From Lonicera japonica (lineage: Eukaryota; Streptophyta; Magnoliopsida; Dipsacales; Caprifoliaceae), in assembly GCA_021464415.1 (NCBI GenBank), contig CM038467.1, positions 28,451,248 to 28,515,247 on the forward strand: DNA of 64,000 bases, written 5' to 3'. The notes beneath the pieces were generated by a model. It had not been told where the DNA came from. It ran no database searches and saw only the letters and a program-made list of their open reading frames with translations. Positions 31,466 to 42,040 of this stretch are shown one piece after another. Made by a program: the position numbers and the translations under genes. Each line of letters opens with the position of its first letter. Within the stretch, counting starts at the first letter, position 1.

Positions 31466-33502
31466 CTACCCGGGTAGGAAGTTCATCTTAGCCATCCATT
31501 GGTCAATTATCGGATTGAGGCCTGGGGCAACTTGAATTCTTTTTGGCGGCACAGCTGGTGACTTGTAGGCTGGGTCGTCTCGAATGAGTCCCACGGGATC
31601 AAACCCTTCTTCATTTGTGGTCAAGGTGTTAATTCTCGCAGGTGGAGCATGGTTGGGAAAGGAATTGTTAGTAACATTGGGCCCACCGGGTGCGAGAATG
31701 GTACCAGCCTCGATTAGGTCTTGGATACGATGGCGAAGAGCCAAACAGCGTTCCGTGTCATGGTCCGCGGCCTGATGGTATGCACAATTCTCATTCATTC
31801 TCTAGGTCCTGGGAATAGGGTTTGGTGGGGGGCGTGGGTTGAGTGGAGTGATTAATCCAGCCTTTCGGAACAGTTCCAGGCTTTTGACCAGGGTAGTGGG
31901 AAGGGTGCAGAAGTTTCTCCTTTTCTTAACCTCGGTGCTCGAAGAGTCTCTTTGTGCGGGCCAACTCATCGGAGGTGCTTGTTGTGGCTGTTGAAATGGG
32001 TTTTGTTGATATGGGTATGAGCTTAGTTGGTTTACGGCTGGAGTGGCCGTCTTTCTCCCAGTGTATGAGGCTTTCTTGGTATCGGTCTTTGCCTTCTTGG
32101 CCAGCTCTTCCTCTACTTGTGATCCCATGCTTAACAGGGCTCTGAAGTGTGGGAATACATGCTTTCCTATGCAACTCAATACGGCGGGAGTGAAATTCTT
32201 CTGTATGATCCCTAACTGTTCTTCCTCATCGGGTCGCTTGGACATTTGGGAGGCCATCTCTCTCCAGCGTGTGACGAAATCGCTGAAGCCTTCCTTTTCG
32301 CCTTGCTTGGCCATTTCTAGGTGTTTGCGGGTAATTTCCAAATCTTCGTTGGACCCGTATTTATTCATGAACTCCTTGACGATATCTCCCCAAGTCTTTG
32401 TGTGGTGTCTCTCTAAATCGAAAAACCATCTCAGGGCGGCCCCCGTGAGAGTCATGTGAAAGGCCTGAGCCAACTCTGGTTCTCCGCAACCGGACACTTA
32501 CATGGATATGATATAGGATTGTAGGTGAGTTTTCGGGAGTGTGGTTCCTGTGAACTTGGTGATGGAAGGGAGCTTGAATCCTTGGGGTAGTCTTGCTTCG
32601 GGGTAGAGGGAGAAAGCATTCATATCTGTAATCTCGTCTGCTCCTTTTATTAAAGAAATCCCCCTCTATAGAATCTTCATCTGCTCTTTCAGTTTTTTCA
32701 TTTCTTCACTCTCTCTTGACACCTCGTCAGGCTGTTCCCAAGCTATAACCGATTCTGCATACACTGCCCGAAGTCGATGGATGTCTGGGTACTCATTAGG
32801 AGGGGCTACTGGGGCCAGGGGTGGAATAAGCCATGCGGGAACTTGTGGCCATGGTTGGTACTGAGGCTCAAAACCTTGTTGGGGTTGGGGCCAAATGATG
32901 GGTGGCTCTTGTTGTTGATAAGTGGGGCCTGAATCAGGGGCCCATTGATTCTGGTTGTTGGGATCGGTCTAAACAGGACCGGCTATGATGGGGCCCGTTT
33001 GGGGTGGATTGGTTCCTTGGACTGGGGGAAGCACTTGTGATGACTGCCCTTGATTCTAATCTCGATTCGGTGGTAGCCGTTCAAATCCCGGTGGTGCGGT
33101 TTGTTCGGCTGACAACTCTTCTACTCGGACTCGGGTACTCTGTTGCTCGGTTGTGAGGCTTGCTAGATTCTTGCTGACGGTCATAAGTAGACGATGCATC
33201 TCGGCTAAGGTTGGCTGAGCTGTAGATGCCTCGGCTAGATTCTGATCCATTTTTTGATTCTCGCGTCCATTGGCCATTGCGGGTGTGCTTGGTCTTACTA
33301 ATCTTCCATTATGATCTCGACCGGCCCAACCTTCCAGACTGTCGTTTGTTTCACGGCTGTAGACAAAACCACGTGGCGAAGATGAAGGAAGACTATGAGA
33401 CGACTCGATTTTTGCCAAAAGAACCACTAAAAATCGCCGAGAAAAGGCTCGGGTTTGTAAAGTAAGCCGTAAGGTGATACATCCCCTATGGCTGTTTGAC
33501 AA
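31466..33502 (-). pseudogene. gag: Tat gag, one frame with several stops
   Basis: Three segments share one minus-strand frame: 33502-33056 (N-terminal linker, with a predicted helical part AEMHRLLMTVSKNLASL), 32497-31802 (capsid core: LTGAALRWFFDLERH, TWGDIVKEFMNKY, GFSDFVTRWREMASQM) and 31798-31466 (Cys/His cluster CAYHQAADHDTERCLALRH). Between them, at 33055-32498, proline/glutamine-rich linker and capsid start remain readable with stops, the last just before VSGCGEPEL near 32500. The capsid matches the retrotransposon gag family. The + strand ORFs in this interval are shadows. Confidence 0.85.
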
Positions 33503-33999
33503 GTGTTTTTAGCCGACTCGATCTTATATGCAGCGCGGGTGTACGAATGGTTAAGGCTTCAGGCTCCCTCCTATTTGGCAAGACCTTGCGATATACCCTA
33601 GGGGCGGGTACGTGCAAGAGCCTTTTGATATACTTTCCAGGTACGTGAGTGTTCTCGTCACTCGATATACCTCGGGGGTATACTTGGCCAAGGAGAGTGG
33701 AAGTAAATACTTTTGGTTTATGTTGGCCCAAGCAAGCCAACTCTCTACTCACTTATAATACTTCCGAGGGTTTGGGATAAATTCACACTCGTAGAACCAA
33801 TGCATGATTTGTGAAAGTGCGTGCAAAGTTCGAAAGGTTGGGTTTAGAAATATCATTATCTTTATTACGTATTTTTGAAAACTTTTATTCTTTAGAAAAA
33901 AGTTTCTTCTCAATCAATTAATATAAGTAGGGAAAGCAGTAAAAGAAAGTATTCAACAAATAAACAAAAGTCCACATATAAGAGCCTAGTTTTCTACCT
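33503..33999 (-). other. 5' leader of the Tat element
   Basis: Between the primer-binding site and gag. No supported ORF; the minus-strand frames at 33486-33752 and 33918-34127 have no recognisable domain. Packaging signals cannot be identified by eye. Confidence 0.5.
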
Positions 34000-34017
34000 T
34001 CCCCAGCAGAGTCGCCA
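34000..34017 (-). promoter_or_regulatory. primer-binding site of the Tat element
   Basis: On the minus strand TGGCGACTCTGCTGGGGA, 18 bases, one base inside the 5' LTR. Its complement ends GAGTCGCCA, as the 3' end of a tRNA with CCA. Tat/Ogre elements commonly use tRNA-Arg; the assignment to Arg is from memory. Confidence 0.85.
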
Positions 34018-35200
34018 CTGTGAGAATCCGCAAATGCGACCCCCGGGTCTCGATCCCGTTCTTGGGCGTCTGAAACGTCGGAGAGGATTCCGTCGTTCCA
34101 TTTTGCTTCTATTGGTTGATAATTCATATCAAGTGTCCCTATGTTCTATTTCTAGATGCAAGAGGGTTCATTCAGAGTCGCCAATATGTTTTACGAGAAA
34201 ACGGACAAAACAGTTGTGCAAGAGAAAAGGCTACAGATAAGCCTTTCTTTACACGTTTGTCTACGAAACTAGGATTCTATAGGGTTCGGGAACTATATTA
34301 CGGTTTGGGAAGGTATTAAGCACCCATTCCGCTCTTTCAGTCTCTAGTGGTCTTATATGTTTATTTCATGTTGAAAAACTTGGATGCTTTTACTGACAGT
34401 CTACTACTTTCCAAGTGAAAACCCTAATTTCTGGGGAAAACGGGAAAAGGATGAAAAAACCTTTGTGTTCCGAGATCCAATGTTTTTGTTTTGAAAAAAT
34501 GTAAATACAAGTGACAAAGGTTATTTTATTTCAAAGAGAGTTTTCCGTATTATTTCTCGGATAATGACAGTTTTTCTCGGGTTTTAGCTTCTCTTGGAAA
34601 AGTTTGGATCTTGTATCGGGACTAATTTAATATGGAATTAGAACTCTTGAGGGGAGTTCTACCAAACATATCACAGTCTATAAAAGAGATAGGATATATC
34701 GGGTTTTTAATTCCTAAGTAAGTTTTACCGGTCCGGGTTTTGAAAACATAATTTTATCTGGACGATAATGTACTTACTCTTCTGGTTTTGCAAATGATTT
34801 TATCAGGGTCTTTTGTTTTGAAAACAGTAGACTATTTGTAACTTAGCAATAAGTTTATTCAGATAAAACGTTGGCAAAACAACATAAATAAAACAAGTAC
34901 ACAGATATCTAATGTTAAATACTAAAAGAGACTTTCTTTACCTTCCCGACGAGAATAATAATAAGAAAGAAAATATAATACGGTAGAGAGATCTTTGGCG
35001 ATAATAATCTTTTCCTTCTTCAGATATTTTCGAGAATTCGATTCTAGAGACGGGACACGTCGAGTGTCGAGAATAGATTCGATAATTCTTCAGAAATAAG
35101 ACGATAATCGAGAATGCTTGACGAAAGACTAGAAAATCAGATATAAGCCAATAATTCTTCAATCCCTAGTCGCTGCTTTGAACCCTTGGGGGTGTTGGCC

Positions 35201-35208
35201 TATTTATA
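35201..35208 (-). promoter_or_regulatory. TATA box of the Tat 5' LTR
   Basis: TATAAATA on the minus strand, identical to the other LTR, 16 bp downstream of the nearest palindrome. Expected to direct genomic RNA towards lower coordinates. Confidence 0.75.
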
Positions 35209-35223
35209 CTGCTCGGGGAAGAT

Positions 35224-35410
35224 TGTTGCGCGACATTTCCCCAAAAAGGGCAAGTGTCGCGAGACAATGTGTACCATGTCGCGCGACAAACAGCTGATGT
35301 GATATTTCTGACAGACTGATGTGTCAGAGAATGGATGGTCTGGTGTCAGAAGGGTTCGTCGCGCGACACAAGGGGGATTGTTGCGCGACATATCCATTTG
35401 TCGTGCGACA
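35224..35410. promoter_or_regulatory. six TGTCGCGCGACA-type palindromes in the right LTR
   Basis: Starts at 35224, 35255, 35277, 35357, 35379 and 35399, the same order and spacing (31, 22, 80, 22, 20 bp) as in the left LTR. The sites that are perfect differ between the two LTRs (35277 here, 19012 there), so single-base decay has been independent while spacing is unchanged. Confidence 0.9.
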
Positions 35411-35552
35411 ATTCCTCTGAAAAATAGGTTTGTTTGGCCAACAAACCCTTTCGGGACAGTTTTGGGTGCTCAAGTAGGTCCTGGACTCCAAAAACAGTAT
35501 TTCTCGAAGGTCGTTAGGGTTCTTGCGGGGGTCACGGATCGGGGTGTCTATA

Positions 35553-38500
35553 AACTTTAATAAAGTTATTTATTGATAAGCCCCCCAAACTGTCATAAAA
35601 GATTTTGCCAAATGCCTAACTTTAACCGTCAAAAATTGCATTATATTATCCAGTGTTAACATTTAGTTGTTTTGCATGCGGTCGTCTCAATTGATATAAT
35701 TAAATGCTTAACTTTCTTAAATTTGTGAAACATGAAACCTAAAGGGACTCAAATGATTTTTAAAGCATAACTTCTTACTCGGTACTCCACATCATGCGTT
35801 TCTTGAGCCCAAAGTGAATAGAATTTCAAGAGTCATAATGTTTCATTTCAGCACTTTGCCACATTTGACCATCATGGGGTTCGAAATTGTAAAGCAAAAA
35901 TTCAGCAACAAAATAAAAGTCCAAAAGTGTGTTGGGCCCACTCTCAAGTCTTACACTCTCTCACTAGCCACACCGTATTATATTGTGCAAGCCTTTCCCC
36001 AAAGTGATGTTTCCCCCATTTCTTGATTTTTACTATCCATTTTCAAACACCATTCACCACTTGCACCAAATTTTCCTCTTTCAGCCCTCACACATTCCAT
36101 CTCCCTCACTCTATTATTAACCCATGTAGCCACCCTATTGTTTACTCCTATCATTACACTTCCCTTCCTTTTTTCCATCACACATATTAATATCAGTGCA
36201 CACTTCTTTACTTCTTTTGTTGTTATTTCATTTAGTGAAGGAGATAAATTTTTTTAAAGTATTGAGATAAATTCTTATATCACTTTACTCATATATTTGG
36301 AGATATTTAAAGAGCCTCTTTATTATATGTTGTGTTCTTCAATCTTTATGGAAGGCTAATCTCCCTTTCAAATGGAGATATGAAGCCTCATTTTTATTTG
36401 TAATTTATAATTTTATAATATTGCGCATAAATATTCTTATTTATGATTTTTTATTAAATGAGATCTATGGATTACTCTACATATCATACGTGATCGAACT
36501 TTGTTTTTATATTTGACTTAGGAGATGAACTCTATACCATAGGATTTTCTTGAGTTCATTTTATTTTTCAAATTTATCTTATAGTTATTGAGTATTAATA
36601 TGAGTGAATGAAAATCTCATATTATTATTTCTAAAAGAAGAAAATATGACTCTTGAAAAGAAAAATCTCTTATAAACTAAAAATTGTCAAATACTATTTG
36701 ATTAGCTTTTGGGTTCACTCTACATACCATAGGTGATTTCATTTAATCAAATTAGTGTCGAATTTATTTTGGGTATATATGAGCATAATATATCTTTCTA
36801 TATCCGTTGATAATCTAGTGGCGAACTCTTAACCATTGAAATCCTTACACATTATTTCTCCAAAACCACTTAATTTCTCCACTTTCATTTCATTTTTATT
36901 AGTATTAAATTATTCCTAAGAAAAGCAAGCATTTCTCAAACAAAAAAAATGGTTTTTATTCTAAATCTACTATTTTCTTAATTTCTTATTCATTGATTCC
37001 TAAAGAACTCCCATGGATTTGACCCCTTGCTACTAGTATTTGCGTTACACTTCGGTTCAATTTCGTCTAATTGGGTCTATTTTGAGGACTAAACGGATGA
37101 AATTTTTCATGAAACTTAGTGTAGACAATCTCTATAATGTGTTCATCATATCAAAGAAATTTCATCAATTAATTCAAATCAGAAGTAGGTGCCATAAAAA
37201 TTTGATAGAAAATTTCATTTTCGATGATCATCTCACCCAATTCTTAATTCAAAACAGGAAGTAGTTGCAATAAATATTTATATATATATATATGTTTAGT
37301 TTTGCGGTAAAATGCTGACTAAATATGAATTGTTGCCTTTACCAATAGGATTCTTTCAACGTTTGCAATAATTGTATATTGAATTCCTTCCTTTTAAATT
37401 CTTGGAGAATCCTAAAACTGAAACAATGATCAAATCCTTACATATTTTTCGAAATAAAGTCCAACATTTTCCAGTCTTCAAACCTAAACATGTACAATTA
37501 CTTTCCTTACTCTAAAAAGTTTAAGAGATTTGAAACAATTAGATTAGAGAGTTTGATCTATGTATATGTGTTGAAACTTTTTAGATATATACAGATATAA
37601 ACATACGACATGTATATTATTCCAATGACTGCAGCTTTTGATATGCACACACATATGTATATGTATATATATGCATTTTATTGGAGCTAATTAATTTTTT
37701 GTGCACAAATTATCTTGTGTTACATGTGTAATAAGTGTTTTAAAGTAAAAGAAAAATCATCCCTGAGAAAAAGGTAATTTACTTTTTTTGTTTTAAAAGG
37801 TCAGATTGCTTTGGCTGTTCATTTCCTTTATAAAAATGGATAAACTTTTAAGAATGTAAGCTTGGAGAAATAAAATCTGACAGTACTTCAGTTTATAAAG
37901 ATAATATAGGTCTCTTTTGTACATATTAAAGAGTTGTCTGTAAAAATTAAATAAATTAGTAGTGTAATACTCCCTTCTCCTCTTTTGGGTCATCAATAAT
38001 TCTACATAGTCATCAATAAATAAACTACCCTGAATTCATTACATTGATGTTATATCATCTAAATAACTTCTTTGAGTTAAAATTTTGACGCTGTGGTTGG
38101 GAGTTCTAATTTGAAGAGAAAAGAACACAGAGAAAAAAACATTTAGAATTTCTCTCGTTTAGAAGTTTTAAAATGAGAGAACACAAGATAAAATGAGCGA
38201 TAAAAGAGAGTGAGTTTTTATGAAAAATTTCTCAACAAATGAAAAAGAAGCCGGAGATCGAGAAACAAAGTTTTTTAATGAAAACTTTTTAATTTAACTC
38301 ATAAAATACATACAAGATTTCTAAAAAGAACATACTTGCACTTCCTTTCTCTTGTCTTTGAATTAAAACTTCAAACATAGCGCTCTAAAATTAGTTGTGG
38401 GATGTAGTGAATGTATTTGCCGAGTCACTCTAAACTTACAAACATAAAGTTTCTCTGAGTCATTGGAACATTTAATATTTTGTCTGCGATGTGAATTAAA

Positions 38501-38696
38501 CATTCGTTGGCTCATTGCTAAACAATCTACGCTCTTGTTTAGCTATTTTCGAAGTCTTTGAATTTTGTTAAATTTTTTTACTCAAATTATAAACGTGCAA
38601 GTAATATATATATATATCGCGTGTGCACAAGTAGTCTAGCTAATATACGATTTCGTGTCTATAAGCTATTCAAAATCGCTGGTAAGTATCCTTTGG
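35553..38696. other. AT-rich intergenic DNA, no gene seen
   Basis: Small ORFs lack recognisable products. A diverged member of a local repeat (CGGTTCAATTTCGTCTA ... AAATTTGATAG) lies at about 37050-37210; others are at 40350-40520 and 40605-40770. A TA microsatellite lies at about 37279-37292. Confidence 0.4.
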
Positions 38697-39050
38697 GTTT
38701 AAAGGGAGTGAACTATTATATTTTGTGAGCCGTTCAACTTTCAAACATGAAGTTTCTCGTGTCTTCCAAACTTTTAAACATAAGATTCAATTTTCGTGTT
38801 GCGTATCCTTTGGGCTTGTGGGAACCTCTCGTAACTCAGTCAAATTCTTGAATTACTATTTTTAACGCACTGCCCTTCCTTCCACAGATATTGTGGGAAG
38901 ACTTCCATTGACTCACTGCCTGACCATCCTTGGCTTCTTTGACTCAAAACAGTATCAACCCTCTTATTTTATACATACGTTATTAAAACCTTCATTCATT
39001 TCTTAATACTAATTAACTCTATTAAATAGAGATTATTAGTTATTTCTATT
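38697..39050 (+). repeat. orphan copy of the TNL upstream region (U1)
   Basis: This matches the TNL promoter at 41020-42041: CTCAACTTTCAAACATGAAG-type start, GCGTATCCTTTGGGCTTGTG, CACTGCCTGACCATCC, and a CATTCATTTC...AACTCTATTAAATAG end that lines up with the bases just before the TNL ATG. No TIR exon follows. It is a promoter fragment whose gene is gone or was never copied. Confidence 0.75.
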
Positions 39051-39072
39051 ACTCACCTGTATCACACGTGCC

Positions 39073-40317
39073 TAGGGGTGTTCAAAAACCGAACCGGACC
39101 GACAAACCGAAAAAACCGAACCGGAAAATGGACCGATTTGGACCGGACCATTTGAATTCGGTCCGGTCCGGTCTAAATTTTGAAGGACCGAATCATTTCG
39201 GTCCGGTCTTCAGTCTTGCATTTTAATACTACAGTCGGACCGGACCGGACCAGTTTTAATATATATATATTTAAATATTTAAATATATATTATTAATATA
39301 TAATATTAATACTAAAACCAAACCCTAAAATTAGGACCCTCACACCTCACAAACTCACGCTGCACATTTCAAATATATAATTATTGGTACTTATTTTTCT
39401 ATTTTATCTCTTGCTTGCTTTGTTGTGTGATAGTTTTAAATTATTTTATTATATTTTCCTCTTGATATACGAAAATCTGTTAATATGTTGCAATGTCCTT
39501 CAACCATATATGTTGTTTAGATATACCATATGATGGAATTATACTAGAACTCAAGGAGTATTTTATCTTATTGATTATATTTTTTAGCTTTTGCAAACTG
39601 TAACCCTGCCTTTAGTGTTACTTTTAAAAATTTAGTTTTATCATAATTTTATCCTTAATTGCAAGTACAACATATACACTATCTACTTAATCTCTTTAAT
39701 TTTCTTATCTTTAAAACAATTTTTTAGGGAGTTTTCCATCCATTCCTTGGTATTCAACTAGAAGATATAAAACTTATGTGAAAGGCTCTTCCTTTTTGTC
39801 AAGTTAACCGTATCATGGTATGTACAGAATAAAGCTCTAGGTAAATATCTTCACATTAATTTTAACAGGGAAGGTTTGCAATAAACTCTTTTTATATATT
39901 CCTTTTAACATTATTTATCTATACTAAAATTTTGTGAACTGCTTTATGATGTGGGATTTTTGTGGCCTTTGGTTACTTTAGATAAGTATTTCTGTCAATT
40001 CGTTAATATAATAATTACTAACTATGTTTACTTTGTTAAATTATTATCAAAATTAAAGATTACATACATATATATATATATGTATTATTGTTGTGCTAAT
40101 TTTTTTTTCTTTATCATAATACAACTTTTGGGCCAAAAAAAAAAACCCCAGACCGAATGGACCGATCGGAACCGGACCGAACCGGTCTGGTCCGGTTTGG
40201 TCCAGTCTTTACATGCGTTTCGGTCCGGTCCAGTCTTCTAATTTTTGGGACCAAAATTTCTGGTCCGGTCCGGTCTTAGGCTATTCGGTCCGGTTGACCG
40301 GACCGTGCACACCCCTA
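39073..40317. mobile_element. non-autonomous hAT-type element, 1245 bp
   Basis: Ends TAGGGGTGTTCA and, from the right, TAGGGGTGTGCA. Both sides carry CACGTGCC (39065-39072 and 40318-40325), a perfect 8-bp target duplication as made by hAT transposases. The outer 170-190 bp on each side are packed with CCGGTCCGGT-type words in inverted orientation, the usual sort of subterminal transposase-binding repeats. The interior is AT-rich and does not encode a transposase. Confidence 0.85.
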
Positions 40318-40325
40318 CACGTGCC

Positions 40326-41019
40326 ATGGGTATCGGATTTGGTTACTCTCCATTGTACTTTCGGTTCAATTTCCTACAACAGAGTCTAGTTCAAGGGCTA
40401 AAAAGCTAAAATTTCATGAAACTTAACAAAGATAATCTCTATAATGAGTTGATCAATTTCAACAAATTTCATCAAGAATTTCAAATTGAAAGTAGGTGTG
40501 ATAAAAATTTGATATATATGTTCCTTTCTTGTCTTAGAAACTTTCAAACATAGTGGGATGTGATGAATATATTTCGGGTCTTGACACCCCTCCACGACCC
40601 CTTCCATTCAATTTTGTCTACTTAGGTCTAGTTTAAGGATTAAACTAGTGATTTTTTTTCACAAAACTTGGTGGAGATAATATATATAATGATTAGAACA
40701 TCTCCACAAAATTTTATTAAGAAATTCAAACCGGAAGTAGATGTAATAAAAATTTGAAACATATGTAATAAGAATTTTAATGATTGAAAATAAACACATG
40801 TATCAAATTTTTATTACATCTACTTTAGGTTTGAATTTTTTAATGAAATTTTGCGGAGATGATTTATTCATTATATACATTATGTTCACCAACTTTTTTG
40901 AAAAACTTATCTGTTTAGGTTTCAAACTTAAATTCATTTATCAAAATTAGATGAGAAAATATATATAATAATAATAATGAAGGGACCCACGCTCTGGAGT
41001 GCAATGAAGCCTCTCAACT
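40326..41019. repeat. diverged local repeats, including a hairpin (arms about 40663-40766 and 40797-40892)
   Basis: The unit starting GGTTCAATTT and ending GTAATAAAAATTTGA occurs at about 40350-40520 and 40605-40766, and again inverted at about 40797-40892 (TCAAATTTTTATTACATCTAC). It also occurs at 37050-37210. A related fragment lies at 54060-54165. Function unknown; may be a MITE family without clear ends. Confidence 0.7.
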
Positions 41020-42040
41020 TTCAAACATGTAGGGAGTGAAGTCCTATTTTATTTTGTGAGTCGCTCAACTTTCAAACATGAAGATTTTCGTGTCTTCGAA
41101 ACTTTCATACATCAAGTTCAAAGTCGATGGTGCGTATCCTTTGGGCTTGTGCCCAGAGCCGGTCCTGACGATTTTGAGGCCTTGGGCGAAATTTTAAAAG
41201 ATGCCCTCTTATATATAAATATATTAATTTTTTAAATTAAAAAAATTCATCAATTTTCTTTTTGTCTTGTAAATAAATATATTAATTTTTTAAATTAAAA
41301 AATAAATTAATTTTTTTTCAATAATAAGAGTTCACATATTACTAAAAACACAATATAATTGCAAAGAATCTTGCAAAAACATTCAAATTAAATATGTAAT
41401 TCTCTTATTATGTTGGAAATCAATATGAGTGAAAGAAAAAATATTGGTGCCCCCTAATTCTCTTATATTATGAGTATATTGACATTGAATATGAAAAAAA
41501 AATAAAAAAATCAAAGTATAGCTAATAAAGATGTCGTTTTCTACACGTCGTTAGAGCTTTTGAAACTTTTTTTCTTGAAAATTTGGATTATTTTCTTTTT
41601 CTTTTTCAATATATATATATGTGTATATATATATAAAAAAAATAAAATATTAGTGTCCCTCTTAATTTTTGGGCCCTGGGCGGTCGCTCTGCCAGCCCTG
41701 CCTCAGGGCCGGCTCTGGCCCTCTTGTAACGGTCAAATTCGATCTTGAATTATTATTTTCTACACACTGCCCTTCCATATATATTGTGGGAAATCTCCAC
41801 AAACTCCAAATAATACCAACCTTAATCAAATTCTTGAATTATTACTGTCCCACTCACTGCCTGACCATCCGTTGATATTTTTGGAAGACTTCATTGATTC
41901 AAACAATATCAACGCACTTATGTTATTATATATTTACATTATTAAAACCTAGTTGAGCAAATAATAATATTGTGCCTTTTGATTTTAACTACATTGGTCC
42001 ACATATTCATTCATTTCCCAAGACTATTTAACGCTATCTA
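41020..42040 (+). promoter_or_regulatory. TNL upstream region, carrying a transposon insertion
   Basis: Homologous to U1 (38697-39050) and U3 (60850-61015). It is split by the inverted-repeat element at 41154-41717. A TATA-like TTATATATTTA lies near 41925. The transcription start cannot be fixed; the ATG of the TNL is at 42041. Confidence 0.6.
41154..41717. mobile_element. terminal-inverted-repeat element in the TNL promoter, 564 bp
   Basis: Ends CAGAGCCGGTCCTGA and, from the right, CAGAGCCGGCCCTGA, flanked by GCC on both sides (41151-41153 and 41718-41720). U1 and U3 show the same promoter without the insertion, so they act as related empty sites. No transposase is encoded; the superfamily is uncertain because the ends fit no standard consensus I can name. 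ORFs at 41560-41875 cross its border and are not genes. Confidence 0.75.

Larger units (their letters stand above)
17653..35552 (-). mobile_element. Tat-lineage (Ogre/Retand-like) Ty3/gypsy retrotransposon, about 17.9 kb
   Basis: Two similar LTRs (17653-19185 and 34019-35552), in the same orientation, enclose gag, protease, RT, two RNase H domains and integrase on the minus strand. In element orientation the LTRs open TGTAGACACC and close GATTCTCACA. A tRNA-matching primer site abuts the right (5') LTR. Flanks CACTT (left) and AACTT (right) match at four of five positions, a probable target duplication with one mutation. Dual RNase H and extra antisense ORFs between pol and the 3' LTR are hallmarks of the Tat group. 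All genes carry stops or frameshifts, so this copy is non-autonomous. The LTRs differ by scattered substitutions, so insertion is not very recent. Confidence 0.9.
34019..35552 (-). mobile_element. 5' LTR of the Tat element (right copy)
   Basis: 1534 bp, TGTGAGAATC to GGTGTCTATA on the + strand (the terminal CA has become TA). In element orientation this is the promoter LTR: palindromes at 35410-35224, TATAAATA at 35208-35201, then a leader to the primer-binding site at 34017. ORFs at 34034-34319, 34938-35162, 35200-35397 and 35321-35560 mirror those in the other LTR and are not genes. Confidence 0.92.

Noticed and set aside
26437..32459. Many + strand ORFs of 60-138 codons
   Set aside because: They are shadows of gag, protease and pol on the minus strand.
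34000..34017. Possible tRNA gene fragment
   Set aside because: Only the last 18 bases match a tRNA end and they abut an LTR, so it is a primer-binding site.
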